Shown: positions 50,704 through 58,805, numbered from the stretch's first letter. The stretch: DNA of 64,000 bases from Lachnospiraceae bacterium UBA1818 (GCA_904419285.1 CAJFQZ010000001.1:124001-188000); one strand, 5' to 3'. Numbers and translations are program-made. Notes: a model not told the origin generated them from the letters alone.

Positions 50704-51005
50704 TATAAGTCCCGTCCCTGATACTGTATGGTCACAACATGAACTGTTTTACTTTCTTCGTCAATTCTGAAAATTGCAATATAATTATCTATAAGTAATT
50801 GGCGGTACTCTTTTCCGGCATAGCGCCCCTCAGTTCGTTCTTGATGCGACTGGGGAAAAGTATCCAATTTCTTTAATGCTTCCCAGATTCTGTCGGTCTG
50901 CCCTTTCGCATTTTCCGGAGATAATTTTTCCAGAGCGATATAGGCAAAAATATCATCTATTTCCCGGAAAGCTCGAGGATTTAATTTGACTTTGTATTTA
51001 TCCAT
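50703..51005 (-). CDS. parE: RelE/ParE family toxin
   Basis: A complete 100-residue toxin: MDKYKVKLNPRAFREIDDIF at the start, the family arginine-rich centre and the C-terminal YRQLLIDNYIAIFRID and VVTIQYQGRDL strands. It overlaps the antitoxin gene by eight bases. The C-terminal YxGRDL is typical of the ParE/RelE fold. Target (gyrase or ribosome-bound mRNA) cannot be told from sequence. Confidence 0.88.
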   Translation of the reverse strand: MDKYKVKLNPRAFREIDDIFAYIALEKLSPENAKGQTDRIWEALKKLDTFPQSHQERTEGRYAGKEYRQLLIDNYIAIFRIDEESKTVHVVTIQYQGRDL

Positions 51006-51261
51006 AATATTTTCTATTTAATTTCTCAAATGCTTCATCGAGATCAATAGAAACTCCACCCTCTTCCATCTCTTTCTCGGATTCATAGATTGCCTGATCG
51101 ATACGGTTGGTCCTGGCAAATTTATCGTATAATTCACTGCTCATAACAACTAAATCACTATATCCGTTTTTTGTTATGAATATTGGCTCCTGAATTTTAT
51201 GAGCCATATCAGATATTTCACTTGTATTTCGAAGTTCTTTGATCGGCATAATAACTGGCAT
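50998..51261 (-). CDS. Phd/YefM family antitoxin
   Basis: An 87-residue antitoxin: MPVIMPIKELRNTSEISDMA, EPIFITKNGYSDLVVMSSEL, then a flexible acidic C-terminus that binds the toxin. GAAAGGGGAC precedes the start. It leads the antitoxin-toxin pair and probably represses through the dyad at 51286-51310. Confidence 0.9.
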   Translation of the reverse strand: MPVIMPIKELRNTSEISDMAHKIQEPIFITKNGYSDLVVMSSELYDKFARTNRIDQAIYESEKEMEEGGVSIDLDEAFEKLNRKYYG

Positions 51262-51285
51262 ATTATCGTCCCCTTTCTTCTATTT

Positions 51286-51321
51286 GACATGATTATAGCA
51301 TAATTATGTCCAGAAGTGCAA
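51286..51321 (-). promoter_or_regulatory. promoter and operator of the Phd-ParE module
   Basis: On minus: -35 TTGCAC (51316-51321), 18-base spacer, -10 TATAAT (51292-51297). A near-perfect inverted repeat covers the -10: GACATGATTAT (51286-51296), three bases, ATAATTATGTC (51300-51310), one mismatch in eleven pairs. Binding there would block RNA polymerase. Confidence 0.75.
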
Positions 51322-51399
51322 TGGACTATTTTCTGTGAATTATCTGCGGCCATTCCATTCGTTATTTTTCACAGGAACTTCTCTTCTCTCCAATATTTT

Positions 51400-51720
51400 T
51401 TACCGTTCAAATACCACAGCTGACACACTCGACAGAACCAGCGATAACAAAGCCGCCGCGGGAAACGCGAACCATACTCCTTCCAGTCCATACAGCCTGC
51501 TCAGAATCCAGACTGCCGGGACAAAGCAGAGCAGCTGCCCGTAGAGAGCCATGATGAGCGATATGATCTTCTTTCCCTCTGCCTGAAACCAGGTTGTCTG
51601 CACACTCTGTATGCCGCTGAACAGAACCGCAGAATTTACGATCACAAGGATATGGACTCCCATCTCGATCACTGCAGTATCGGCAGTAAATATCTTCATA
51701 AAGATCTCTGCAAAAATATG
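51400..51720 (-). pseudogene. C-terminal fragment of a MATE transporter
   Basis: About 105 residues ending in a natural C-terminus (SAVVFER). The start reads HIFAEIFMKIFTADTAVIEM and continues GVHILVIVNSAVLFSGIQSV, QTTWFQAEGKKIISLIMALY, typical for the last three helices of MATE proteins. The first three quarters are missing. Confidence 0.65.
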
Positions 51721-51790
51721 TGATTATCGGAATAATTGCTTTCATATTCATCCCAACAAATTCCACTTCTTCCCAATAAATCAGGAGTTG

Positions 51791-52012
51791 TTATTCTATA
51801 CGAACATTGACCGGCCTCACTGTAAGTTCCCCAGCACCTTCAACCCTGTACCATTTTCCTCGTTCAAGTTTAATTGAACCGCCCGCTCCAGAAGTAATGT
51901 AACCTATTACATAAGTTTCTCCGCTTTCAATATCCGTAAATACGACATCGGTATCAGCAGTCCCAGTAACTTTTACCCTTCCGTTAACAGGCTGTATCTG
52001 TTCGCTTTTCAC
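51791..52012 (-). pseudogene. orphan C-terminal fragment of an unknown protein
   Basis: Annotated from the GTG at 52012 (73 residues), but the frame is open upstream to about 52156 (PLCSKGIPGQECKWRYISSE) with no start codon or binding site, so it looks like the end of a larger coding sequence. The visible part is beta-rich with TVKSEQIQPVNGRVKVTGTA and GAGGSIKLERGKWYRVEGAG. No family recognised. Confidence 0.4.
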
Positions 52013-52146
52013 TGTCCCGTCACCGGAAAGGGTGAAAGTATAATTCCTATCTGTCGATGTCGTAATTATACCAAATAATCCCTCTGTATACCACTCTGAA
52101 CTGATATACCGCCATTTACACTCCTGCCCGGGGATTCCTTTAGAAC

Positions 52147-52315
52147 AAAGTGGTCAAGCCCACCTCAACTCCCCCTCCCCTCAATCTTGAGGGGCTTGAA
52201 CACTTTGCGCACCGCCGCAATACCGCAAAGCGGTAACATACCTCATTGCGGCGTGTGCATCCTGCCCGGAGGGCTTTTTGTTTAATAGGGAACGAAGTTT
52301 CCTATTAAACAAAAA
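52147..52315. other. oriT-like relic with IncP-type nic core and four strong hairpins
   Basis: Bases 52259-52269 read ATCCTG-CCCGG, matching the IncP/RP4-type nic consensus YATCCTG|Y and its CCCGG continuation. Directly before it are CGCCGCAAT (52213-52221) and ATTGCGGCG (52245-52253), enclosing ACCGC-AAA-GCGGT: an oriT-style inverted repeat. Further hairpins: AAAGTG-G-TCAAGCCC with GGGCTTGA-A-CACTTT (52147-52206, one mismatch) around CCCCTCAA/TTGAGGGG, and a 19-base stem with one G-T pair at 52275-52315. No relaxase gene is present. Confidence 0.5.
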
Positions 52316-52356
52316 AGGCATCTCCCAGCCATTCATCTGAACGGCTGGAAGACACC
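52311..52356 (-). terminator. terminator of the amtB-glnK operon
   Basis: On minus, a 14-pair stem including wobble pairs (52343-52356 with 52317-52330; core CCAGCC/GGCTGG) followed by six T, 45 bases after the glnK stop. Confidence 0.8.
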
Positions 52357-52400
52357 CTTTCTTTACTTAATTCCTATATTATTATATAACTGTCTCTGAT

Positions 52401-52760
52401 TTATTCAAACTGGGACTGAAGCGCCTCATATCCGGTCTCTTTTGTACGGATCTTCATCGCTGTCCTCATCTCATAGCTGAAGATCTTTCCGTCTCCGACC
52501 TCTCCGGTGAATGCAGCCTTCTGAATCGCGTCGATGACCTTTTTCTCCCATTCCTCAGAAGAGACCACGATCTCGAACTTGATCTTCGGCTGAAGGAAGA
52601 TATCCACCTCAGACCCGCGGACGATCTCTTTATATCCGCGCTGTGCGCCGCATCCCATGACTTGGGACACCGTGATACCGTTTACCTGGATCTTATTGAG
52701 CGCGTCCTTGACTTCCTCAAACTTTTCTTCTCTGACGATTGCTTCTACTTTGATCAACAT
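52401..52760 (-). CDS. glnK: P-II nitrogen regulatory protein
   Basis: A 119-residue P-II family protein. Starts MLIKVEAIVREEKFEEVKDA, T-loop region CGAQRGYKEIVRGSEVDIF, then IKFEIVVSSEEWEKKVIDAI and TGEVGDGKIF. The position of the uridylylated Tyr-51 of proteobacterial GlnB is V here, so uridylylation is not expected. It follows amtB by 46 bases and presumably blocks the transporter when nitrogen is plentiful, sensing ATP/ADP and 2-oxoglutarate. Confidence 0.94.
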   Translation of the reverse strand: MLIKVEAIVREEKFEEVKDALNKIQVNGITVSQVMGCGAQRGYKEIVRGSEVDIFLQPKIKFEIVVSSEEWEKKVIDAIQKAAFTGEVGDGKIFSYEMRTAMKIRTKETGYEALQSQFE

Positions 52761-52806
52761 ACTCTGTTCCTCCTATCCTTTCACTATTATACAAGATCAT
52801 TCCGGT

Positions 52807-54045
52807 TTAGTCGAAACCGTTGAAGGACGGGTAAGCATTCTCGCCATGCTGTGTGACATCGAGTCCGACCAGTTCATCCTTCTCGTCAACACGAAGTTTT
52901 GTAAAGATCCTGATAATTCCGATACAGATCAGGGAACCGACTACTGCTACAGCGATCGTTACAAGGATACTGATGATCTGTGCGACAAACAGTCTTGTCT
53001 CTCCAAATACGAGACCATCCCACTGAGCAACTGAGTTGATCGAGCTCTGTCCGAACAGACCTGTTGCAATACCACCCCAGATACCGCCGATGCCGTGGCA
53101 TCCGAATGCGTCGAGAGCATCATCGATTTTCAGTTTGTGCTTGATGAAGTTCATCATAAAGTAGCAGATCGGGCTTACAAGCGCGCCGATGATAAAGGAT
53201 GCCCAGATCGGGACAAATCCTGCGCCCGGTGTGATCGCGACAAGTCCCACTACAAGACCTGTGGACGCGCCCACCAGCGTCGGCTTTCCGTCTTTGATCG
53301 TATCAATGACCATCCAGGAGAGCAGTGCAGTTGCGGCTGAGATCGATGTTGTCATAAATGCGTGTGCTGCCAGTCCGTCAGCTGCAAGCGCGCTTCCTGC
53401 GTTGAATCCGTACCAGCCGAACCAGAGCAGTGACGCTCCCAGTACGACAAACGGAATATTGTGGATGCGGTAGGATGTCTTCTCATATCCGCGTCTCCTG
53501 CCCAGATAGATGGCAAGGACGAGCGCGCTCACACCGGAGCTGATATGCACAACATTTCCTCCTGCAAAATCAACAGAACCGATGGATGCAAGGAATCCTC
53601 CCTGTCCCCATACCATATGTGCCATCGGATAATATACGATAATAGACCAGAGTGCGATAAACGCAAACAGTGCCTTGAATTTCATTCTTCCAACAACTGC
53701 ACCGGTGATCAATGCCGGTGTGATCATCGCAAACATCATCTGAAATGCAGCGTATACAAGATGCGGGATGCTGTCGGAATACGGCCCGGCATCCCAGCCG
53801 ACGCCATTTAATGCAAGCCAGTCAAAGCCTCCGATGATACCGCCGTGGTCGCTTCCGAAAGAAAGTGAATATCCGAAAAGCGTCCACATAAATACCGATA
53901 ATCCCATGATCGCCACGCAGGCCATCATTGTGTTTACAACGTTTTTCCTTCTGACAAGACCACCGTAAAAGAAGGCGAGCCCCGGCGTCATGACAAATAC
54001 AAGCGCCGCGCAGATCATTATAAATCCAGTGTTTCCTGTGTCCAT
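52807..54045 (-). CDS. amtB: ammonium transporter
   Basis: A 412-residue membrane protein with about eleven helices: MICAALVFVMTPGLAFFYGG, VGRMKFKALFAFIALWSIIV, GGNVVHISSGVSALVLAIYL with the pore histidine, and AFGCHGIGGIWGGIATGLFG with the second. Start 54045 follows GGGAGG; the ATG five codons earlier is less well placed. An operon with glnK behind a strong leader hairpin. Confidence 0.95.
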   Translation of the reverse strand: MDTGNTGFIMICAALVFVMTPGLAFFYGGLVRRKNVVNTMMACVAIMGLSVFMWTLFGYSLSFGSDHGGIIGGFDWLALNGVGWDAGPYSDSIPHLVYAAFQMMFAMITPALITGAVVGRMKFKALFAFIALWSIIVYYPMAHMVWGQGGFLASIGSVDFAGGNVVHISSGVSALVLAIYLGRRRGYEKTSYRIHNIPFVVLGASLLWFGWYGFNAGSALAADGLAAHAFMTTSISAATALLSWMVIDTIKDGKPTLVGASTGLVVGLVAITPGAGFVPIWASFIIGALVSPICYFMMNFIKHKLKIDDALDAFGCHGIGGIWGGIATGLFGQSSINSVAQWDGLVFGETRLFVAQIISILVTIAVAVVGSLICIGIIRIFTKLRVDEKDELVGLDVTQHGENAYPSFNGFD

Positions 54046-54125
54046 AAAAATACCTCCCATGTACCTTTGGATTCACGGGCTTTATCTGCCGCCGTACGTC
54101 AACAGGGAAAGTCCGTATAAACAAG

Positions 54126-54220
54126 AAAAAGACGCCTGATCAATGAGGGCGGTTCATCGCCTCATCATCAGACGTCTTTGTCTTGTCGCTAAGTTTATCA
54201 GAAGCATAAATAAAAATCAA
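54126..54220 (-). promoter_or_regulatory. amtB promoter and leader hairpin (candidate attenuator)
   Basis: On minus: -35 TTGATT (54215-54220), 17-base spacer, -10 TAAACT (54192-54197). Starting about ten bases after the expected transcription start is a long hairpin (54126-54180): AAAGACG with CGTCTTT, CTGAT with ATCAG, ATGAGG with CCTCAT, tip GGCG-ATGAAC-CGCC region. It is followed by TTTTTCTTG, so it looks like an intrinsic terminator placed before amtB. Confidence 0.6.
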
Positions 54221-54291
54221 GAGAAAACGGATAAAAATAATCTTTTTGTTAAATTTTCAAGAAATTTTTCAAAAATATATCGTTATTTTCA

Positions 54292-55359
54292 TCAATCCAT
54301 CTTCAATATCACCGGACGCCTCACCAGCGCTGCCGTCATGGAATCCCTGACTCGTTTTCCGCAGATCAGTTCTCCCTCCGGGCAGCACGTAAGCGCTGCT
54401 CTCTCACATACATTGTCCACCCCGGTCGTCTGCTCCACGAAAGAAGAGGAGGACGTGACTGCCATGATCTCTCTGAGTTTCTCTGCCGGATAAGTGACAA
54501 ACGTAATCCGGTATTCCTCCGTCAGTGCAAGGATCGCCGGCTCCTCTTTCTTCAGATCGATGCTGGCGGCACATTCCAGCTGGTCCGGTTTCAGACCGTT
54601 TTCCTCCAGGATACTCTCAAGTCCTTTTTTCAGAAGCTCCCCGGAGATACCCCTGCGGCATCCGATCCCCGCAGTGACATTCCGCGGCCTCAAAAGGAGC
54701 GCACCGTCTTTTTTCTCTCCGCTTATCTCATCCGCCACGATGATCCTGTAACGAAACTTCGCCGCCTCTTCCCTGCTGCCGCACAGGACAAGCTCATCCG
54801 GCACCGCCCCTTCGATCCGGCATCCCTGATATTCCGGGCAGAACGCGATCTTCTCTCCCTCCAGCACCGCCGCCGAGATCTCCTTGGCTGTCTGCCGGTC
54901 CGTAATGGACAGATTATTTCTTTCTGCAAACACATCCACTGCAAATTTCTTCTGTACATCCGTTGCGGTCGTATGTACCGCCTCCGCTCTGATCAGCTCT
55001 GCCGTCTCATCTGCCATCCGGACCGCGCCGCCCATGTGCCCGGAAAGAAGCGGGATCACATATTGTCCCTTCTCATCCAGCACGAGGACTGCCGAATCTG
55101 TGAACTTGTCCTTCACAAAGGGGGCGATAGACCGGACCGCGATCCCTGCGGCTCCGATAAAGAAAAAGGAACACTTTCCCCAGTTCTTTCCGATGACCTC
55201 CCTGATCTTCCCGGGAATTGGTTCAATCCCGTCTCCGGCAAATTTCTCCGCCGCGTATCCCCGGCAGTTCTTCCCATGCTGCCTCAGCATCCCGCACAGG
55301 CGTCTGTTCAGCTCTGTCCCCGTGCGGGTGAAGCTGAGCACCATGATCTCCTCGTTCAT
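54292..55359 (-). CDS. cbiG: cobalt-precorrin-5A hydrolase
   Basis: A 355-residue enzyme that opens the delta-lactone of cobalt-precorrin-5A and releases acetaldehyde. Motifs: CSFFFIGAAGIAVRSIAPFV, VLVLDEKGQYVIPLLSGHMG, HTTATDVQKKFAVDVFA, then the C-terminal CbiG domain RNVTAGIGCRRGISGELLKK and AALTCCPEGELICGKRVRDS. It stands alone 5.5 kb from the other cbi genes, separated by the mobile-element scars and amtB-glnK. Confidence 0.95.
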   Translation of the reverse strand: MNEEIMVLSFTRTGTELNRRLCGMLRQHGKNCRGYAAEKFAGDGIEPIPGKIREVIGKNWGKCSFFFIGAAGIAVRSIAPFVKDKFTDSAVLVLDEKGQYVIPLLSGHMGGAVRMADETAELIRAEAVHTTATDVQKKFAVDVFAERNNLSITDRQTAKEISAAVLEGEKIAFCPEYQGCRIEGAVPDELVLCGSREEAAKFRYRIIVADEISGEKKDGALLLRPRNVTAGIGCRRGISGELLKKGLESILEENGLKPDQLECAASIDLKKEEPAILALTEEYRITFVTYPAEKLREIMAVTSSSSFVEQTTGVDNVCERAALTCCPEGELICGKRVRDSMTAALVRRPVILKMD

Positions 55360-55374
55360 AGCCTCTCCTTTCCG

Positions 55375-55833
55375 CTACAGCCGCAGCCCTTTGATATCCT
55401 TGATCCTGGAGAGGATCGTATTGCAGGTACACTCCACGACCCCCGGCAGATGATCCACCGTGTCATAGATCAGCTTCTCCATCTCCTCGTTGGAAGAAGC
55501 GACTGCATGGACATGGAGCCTGCTCTTCCCTGTAACCCGGTAGATCTGCGTGACTGTGTCATTCTTCTCCAGAATCTCCGCCGCCTCCATCAGTGTATCC
55601 GGCCTTGTCTCAATCTCGAAGTAGCAGGACACGGCGCCGCTGATCTTCTGCGGATTGATGATAGTCGTATATTCTTCTATGATGCCCTTCTGCTCCAGCG
55701 CCTGCACCCGCATCTTCACCGCCACGCGGGAGATGCCGACCTGCTGCCCGATCTCCGAATATGACATCCTGGCATTCTGTATCAGAAGACTTACGATCTT
55801 CTGATCCAGTTCGTCAAGCCCGTCTAAAAACAT
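55375..55833 (-). CDS. Lrp/AsnC family regulator
   Basis: A 152-residue regulator: helix-turn-helix LDELDQKIVSLLIQNARMSY through QVGISRVAVKMRVQALEQKG (about 7-50), then a RAM domain for ligand sensing (about 70-150). It is 15 bases before cbiG, in the same direction, and divergent from a MATE gene. Which of these it controls is not known. Confidence 0.9.
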   Translation of the reverse strand: MFLDGLDELDQKIVSLLIQNARMSYSEIGQQVGISRVAVKMRVQALEQKGIIEEYTTIINPQKISGAVSCYFEIETRPDTLMEAAEILEKNDTVTQIYRVTGKSRLHVHAVASSNEEMEKLIYDTVDHLPGVVECTCNTILSRIKDIKGLRL

Positions 55834-55987
55834 AAAGACTGCCTCCTTCTCTGCCCTTGCTCTATGCTGTACTGTTCACACCTGACCGCCTCCTGCGCGC
55901 CGGCATGACGCTGTGATTTCCTGTCTGTGAATACGGTATGAACAGTGACAGCTGTTATTTCTCACATTATACTTCGTTTTCTCCAGG

Positions 55988-56016
55988 TTGACAATCTTTC
56001 ATTTTAAGACTATTAT
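55988..56016 (+). promoter_or_regulatory. promoter of the MATE gene
   Basis: TTGACA (55988-55993), a 17-base spacer, TATTAT (56011-56016): a near-consensus housekeeping promoter. Two direct TTACGAA repeats follow (about 56020 and 56041), possible regulator contacts. The rest of 55834-55987 shows nothing clear. Confidence 0.75.
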
Positions 56017-56064
56017 ATCTTACGAATGTTAATTTAAATATTACGAAAAGAAAGCAGTGATAAT

Positions 56065-57399
56065 ATGGAAAATGAACTGACCCACGGGCCTGTCATGAAG
56101 ACTATGCTGCGCTTCGCCATTCCCATGATCCTTGGCGATCTCCTGCAGCAGTGTTATAATATCGCGGATACGCTGATCGTAGGCCGCTTTCTCGGTGCAG
56201 ATGCACTGGCGGCGGTCGGGTCCGCCTTTTCTCTTATGACCTTCCTGACCTCCATCATCCTGGGTCTTGCCATGGGAAGCGGGACCGTCTTCTCCATCCG
56301 TTTCGGTCAGAAGGACGAACAGGGACTGAAGGAAGGGATCCTGGCATCCTTTACTCTTCTTGGGATCGTGACGATCGTACTCAATATCCTGATCTTCGCG
56401 GGCATCGACTGGATCATCTGGTTCCTGCGCACTCCTGACGAGCTCGTGAATTTGATGAAGGATTATCTGACCGTGATCTTCGCAGGACTGATCGGGATTT
56501 TCCTATACAACTTTTTCGCCTCTCTGCTCCGCTCACTGGGAAACTCCGTAGTCCCGCTCGCATTCCTCGCCGTATCTGCAGTCCTCAACATCATACTGGA
56601 TCTGTGGTTCGTCGCCGGACTGGACCGTGGTGTTGCGGGAGCTGCTGAAGCGACTGTTATCTCCCAGTACGTGTCCGGAGTCGGGATCGCCCTCTATACA
56701 CGCATACGCTTCCCGCACCTGATCCGGCGGGATGGCCGTGTACGTCTCAGACTCAGCCGTGTGAAGGAGATCACCAGCTTCTCAGCTCTGACATGTATGC
56801 AGCAGTCCATTATGAACCTGGGGATCCTGGCTGTTCAGGGACTGGTCAACAGCTTCGGAACCACCATCATGGCTGCCTTTGCAGCGGCGGTTAAGATCGA
56901 TGCCTTTGCCTATCTGCCTGTCCAGGATTTCGGAAATGCATTCTCCATCTTTATCGCCCAGAATTTCGGTGCAAAACAGAATGACCGGATCCGGAAAGGC
57001 ATCCGGGCGGCGCTCATCACTTCTGTCTCCTTCAGCCTGGCCGTCTCCCTTCTGGTCTTCGTCTTTGCGGGGCCGCTGATGAGACTGTTCATCGATGCCG
57101 GGGAAACTGCAGTGATTTCTGAAGGAGTACGGTATCTGCGTATTGAGGGCGCTTTCTATGCGCTGATCGGCATCCTGTTTCTCCTCTACGGACTGTACCG
57201 CGCCCTCGGAAGACCGGGCATGTCCGTCATCCTAACGATTCTGTCCCTGGGCACAAGGGTAGCTCTCGCATATGCGCTGTCAGCCATCCCGTTTTTCGGG
57301 GTCGTGGGCATCTGGTGGTCCGTCCCCATCGGATGGTTCCTCGCTGATGCTCTCGGGATCGGATATTATCTCGCAAAGCGGAAAAAGCTTGCCACGTAG
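56065..57399 (+). CDS. MATE family efflux transporter
   Basis: A 444-residue transporter with twelve helices and the MATE duplicated fold. MENELTHGPVMKTMLRFAIP at the start, MILGDLLQQCYNIADTLIVG and the second-half FAAAVKIDAFAYLPVQDFGN are diagnostic. Drug or metabolite export driven by Na+ or H+. Own promoter; the stop codon lies within the terminator hairpin. Confidence 0.93.
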   Translation: MENELTHGPVMKTMLRFAIPMILGDLLQQCYNIADTLIVGRFLGADALAAVGSAFSLMTFLTSIILGLAMGSGTVFSIRFGQKDEQGLKEGILASFTLLGIVTIVLNILIFAGIDWIIWFLRTPDELVNLMKDYLTVIFAGLIGIFLYNFFASLLRSLGNSVVPLAFLAVSAVLNIILDLWFVAGLDRGVAGAAEATVISQYVSGVGIALYTRIRFPHLIRRDGRVRLRLSRVKEITSFSALTCMQQSIMNLGILAVQGLVNSFGTTIMAAFAAAVKIDAFAYLPVQDFGNAFSIFIAQNFGAKQNDRIRKGIRAALITSVSFSLAVSLLVFVFAGPLMRLFIDAGETAVISEGVRYLRIEGAFYALIGILFLLYGLYRALGRPGMSVILTILSLGTRVALAYALSAIPFFGVVGIWWSVPIGWFLADALGIGYYLAKRKKLAT

Positions 57400-57410
57400 G
57401 CAGGCTTTTT
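57382..57410 (+). terminator. intrinsic terminator overlapping the MATE stop codon
   Basis: AAAAAGCTTGCC pairs with GGCAGGCTTTTT (one G-T pair) around five bases, and the stem covers the stop. T-run on plus. Confidence 0.8.
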
Positions 57411-57490
57411 CTGTTTCATGGCTGACGCAGGCTTTCTCATCTCTGCAGATGTTCTTCTGCAAAGATTTTCTTTCCAGTGCTCACTGCTTC

Positions 57491-58606
57491 TTATCCCTTT
57501 TCTGTCATCAGCCAGTTTGCCCGGAAAGGCCGCATCAGATTCCAGTACCATGCTCCTGCCAGACCGTACTCCCTTACAAGATCCCATTTTGCCTTTATGC
57601 TCCTTGGATCTTCAAACCAGACTACATGCTCGATCCCGGACTTCCTGTACAGGAACCAGGGCGCCTGGGAGATCCTGGCATATTCGATCGCGGCTCCATA
57701 CTTTGCTGCGATCCCTGCCGCCTCCGTATTTCCCACGATCCTGGCACGGGTGATTCCTTTCTCATACGGCAGCGGCCAGTCATATCCGTAGTTCGGGATC
57801 CCCAGGATCAGCTTTCCCGGCGGGATCCGTGTCAGCGCATACTCTACCACCTCCCGCACTTTATCAAGAGGCGCCACCGCCATGGGCGGGCCATAAGTAT
57901 ATCCCCACTCATAGGTCATCAGAAATACCGCGTCTGCATTTTCACCAAGAAGTCCATAGTCAATCCCTTCCACAAGAAGCCCTTTCTGGCCGTCCGATGT
58001 CTTCGGCGCCACGGCAGCTGAGACTCTGCGGCCTTTTTCATTCATCTTTGACCGCAGCTTTCCCACGAATTCCGCGTAGCGGATCCGATCCTCTGGAAGG
58101 ACATACTCAAAATCCACATCTACCCCGGTGTACCCTCTGCCGATCACAGTTATAAGAAGCTGGTCGATCACCTTTTCCTGCAGGAGCTCATTTTCCAAAA
58201 GGACCTTTACCAGCTGATTATTAAACGCGCCGCCGGAGAATGGCGTGAGCACAAGGAGCGGCTCCGCCCCCTGCTGCTGCGCCTTCTCGATCATCCACAG
58301 ATCATCCTGCGGCGGCGGCACAAGCTTTCCCTCAAACGTAAATCCCCAGGAAAAGACAAGCAGTTCCTGCATTGCGGGAAAAGCCTGCCCCAAAACAGCC
58401 GGCTCGACAAATGGATAGGCATATCCTCCCACTCTCCGGCCGGCTGTCAGTTCTCCCCGCTCCTCTGGCCGCAGGAGAAGCAGTGCCTGCCCCTGCGCCA
58501 GTCTGTCTCTGTCCTCTATCTGATTATCCCGGGCGATCTTTTCCTCAGACATTCCTGTCTTTGCAGAAATTTCCCCCAGTGTATCGCCTTTTTCGACTAT
58601 ATAGAT
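57491..58606 (-). CDS. LysM-GH18 spore-type glycoside hydrolase (YaaH/SleL-like)
   Basis: A 371-residue protein, no signal peptide. I start at the TTG at 58606 since GGGGGTG precedes it and the LysM domain begins at once (IYIVEKGDTLGEISAKTGMS). One LysM (about 1-47), then a GH18 barrel with catalytic GYTGVDVDFEYV, VSAAVAPKTS, AVFLMTYEWGYTYGPPMAVA and the C-terminal HVVWFEDPRSIKAKWDLV and GAWYWNLMRPF. Family members cleave N-acetylglucosaminyl bonds in cortex peptidoglycan during germination, implying a spore former. Confidence 0.9.
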   Translation of the reverse strand: MYIVEKGDTLGEISAKTGMSEEKIARDNQIEDRDRLAQGQALLLLRPEERGELTAGRRVGGYAYPFVEPAVLGQAFPAMQELLVFSWGFTFEGKLVPPPQDDLWMIEKAQQQGAEPLLVLTPFSGGAFNNQLVKVLLENELLQEKVIDQLLITVIGRGYTGVDVDFEYVLPEDRIRYAEFVGKLRSKMNEKGRRVSAAVAPKTSDGQKGLLVEGIDYGLLGENADAVFLMTYEWGYTYGPPMAVAPLDKVREVVEYALTRIPPGKLILGIPNYGYDWPLPYEKGITRARIVGNTEAAGIAAKYGAAIEYARISQAPWFLYRKSGIEHVVWFEDPRSIKAKWDLVREYGLAGAWYWNLMRPFRANWLMTEKG

Positions 58607-58628
58607 CAAAAAAACACCCCCATGCAGA

Positions 58629-58767
58629 AATTGAGAACGCCCCAAAGATCACTGTCCCCACTGCGCCCGGGGATAAGAAAACACAGTGTTATGCCTGCGT
58701 GTAAGAGATATTTTCCTATCACCGGGTACAACTGGGACCCGCAACCGCCAAAGAGACGTTCTCAATT
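58629..58767 (-). ncRNA. candidate structured RNA: long interrupted hairpin, 6S-like layout
   Basis: About 139 bases close on an 11-base stem, AATTGAGAACG with CGTTCTCAATT (58757-58767 with 58629-58639). Inside, a 16-pair stem with one mismatch (from CCCGG-x-GATAGGAAAA with TTTTCTTATC-x-CCGGG) is separated from the closing stem by a large internal loop. This closing stem, bubble, apical hairpin plan is that of 6S RNA, though shorter than most. A weak promoter (TTCTAA-17-TATATC, minus) ends just before the closing stem. The family is not certain. Confidence 0.4.
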
Positions 58768-58805
58768 CAGATATATGCTTCTGCACAGAAGATTAGAACT
58801 GTTGA

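Noticed and set aside
54126..54180. amtB leader as a glnA-type glutamine riboswitch
   Set aside because: I could not find that motif's conserved core; only a terminator-like hairpin is visible.
58629..58767. SRP RNA or tmRNA
   Set aside because: No GGAA tetraloop-type SRP helix and no tRNA-like ends or tag frame.
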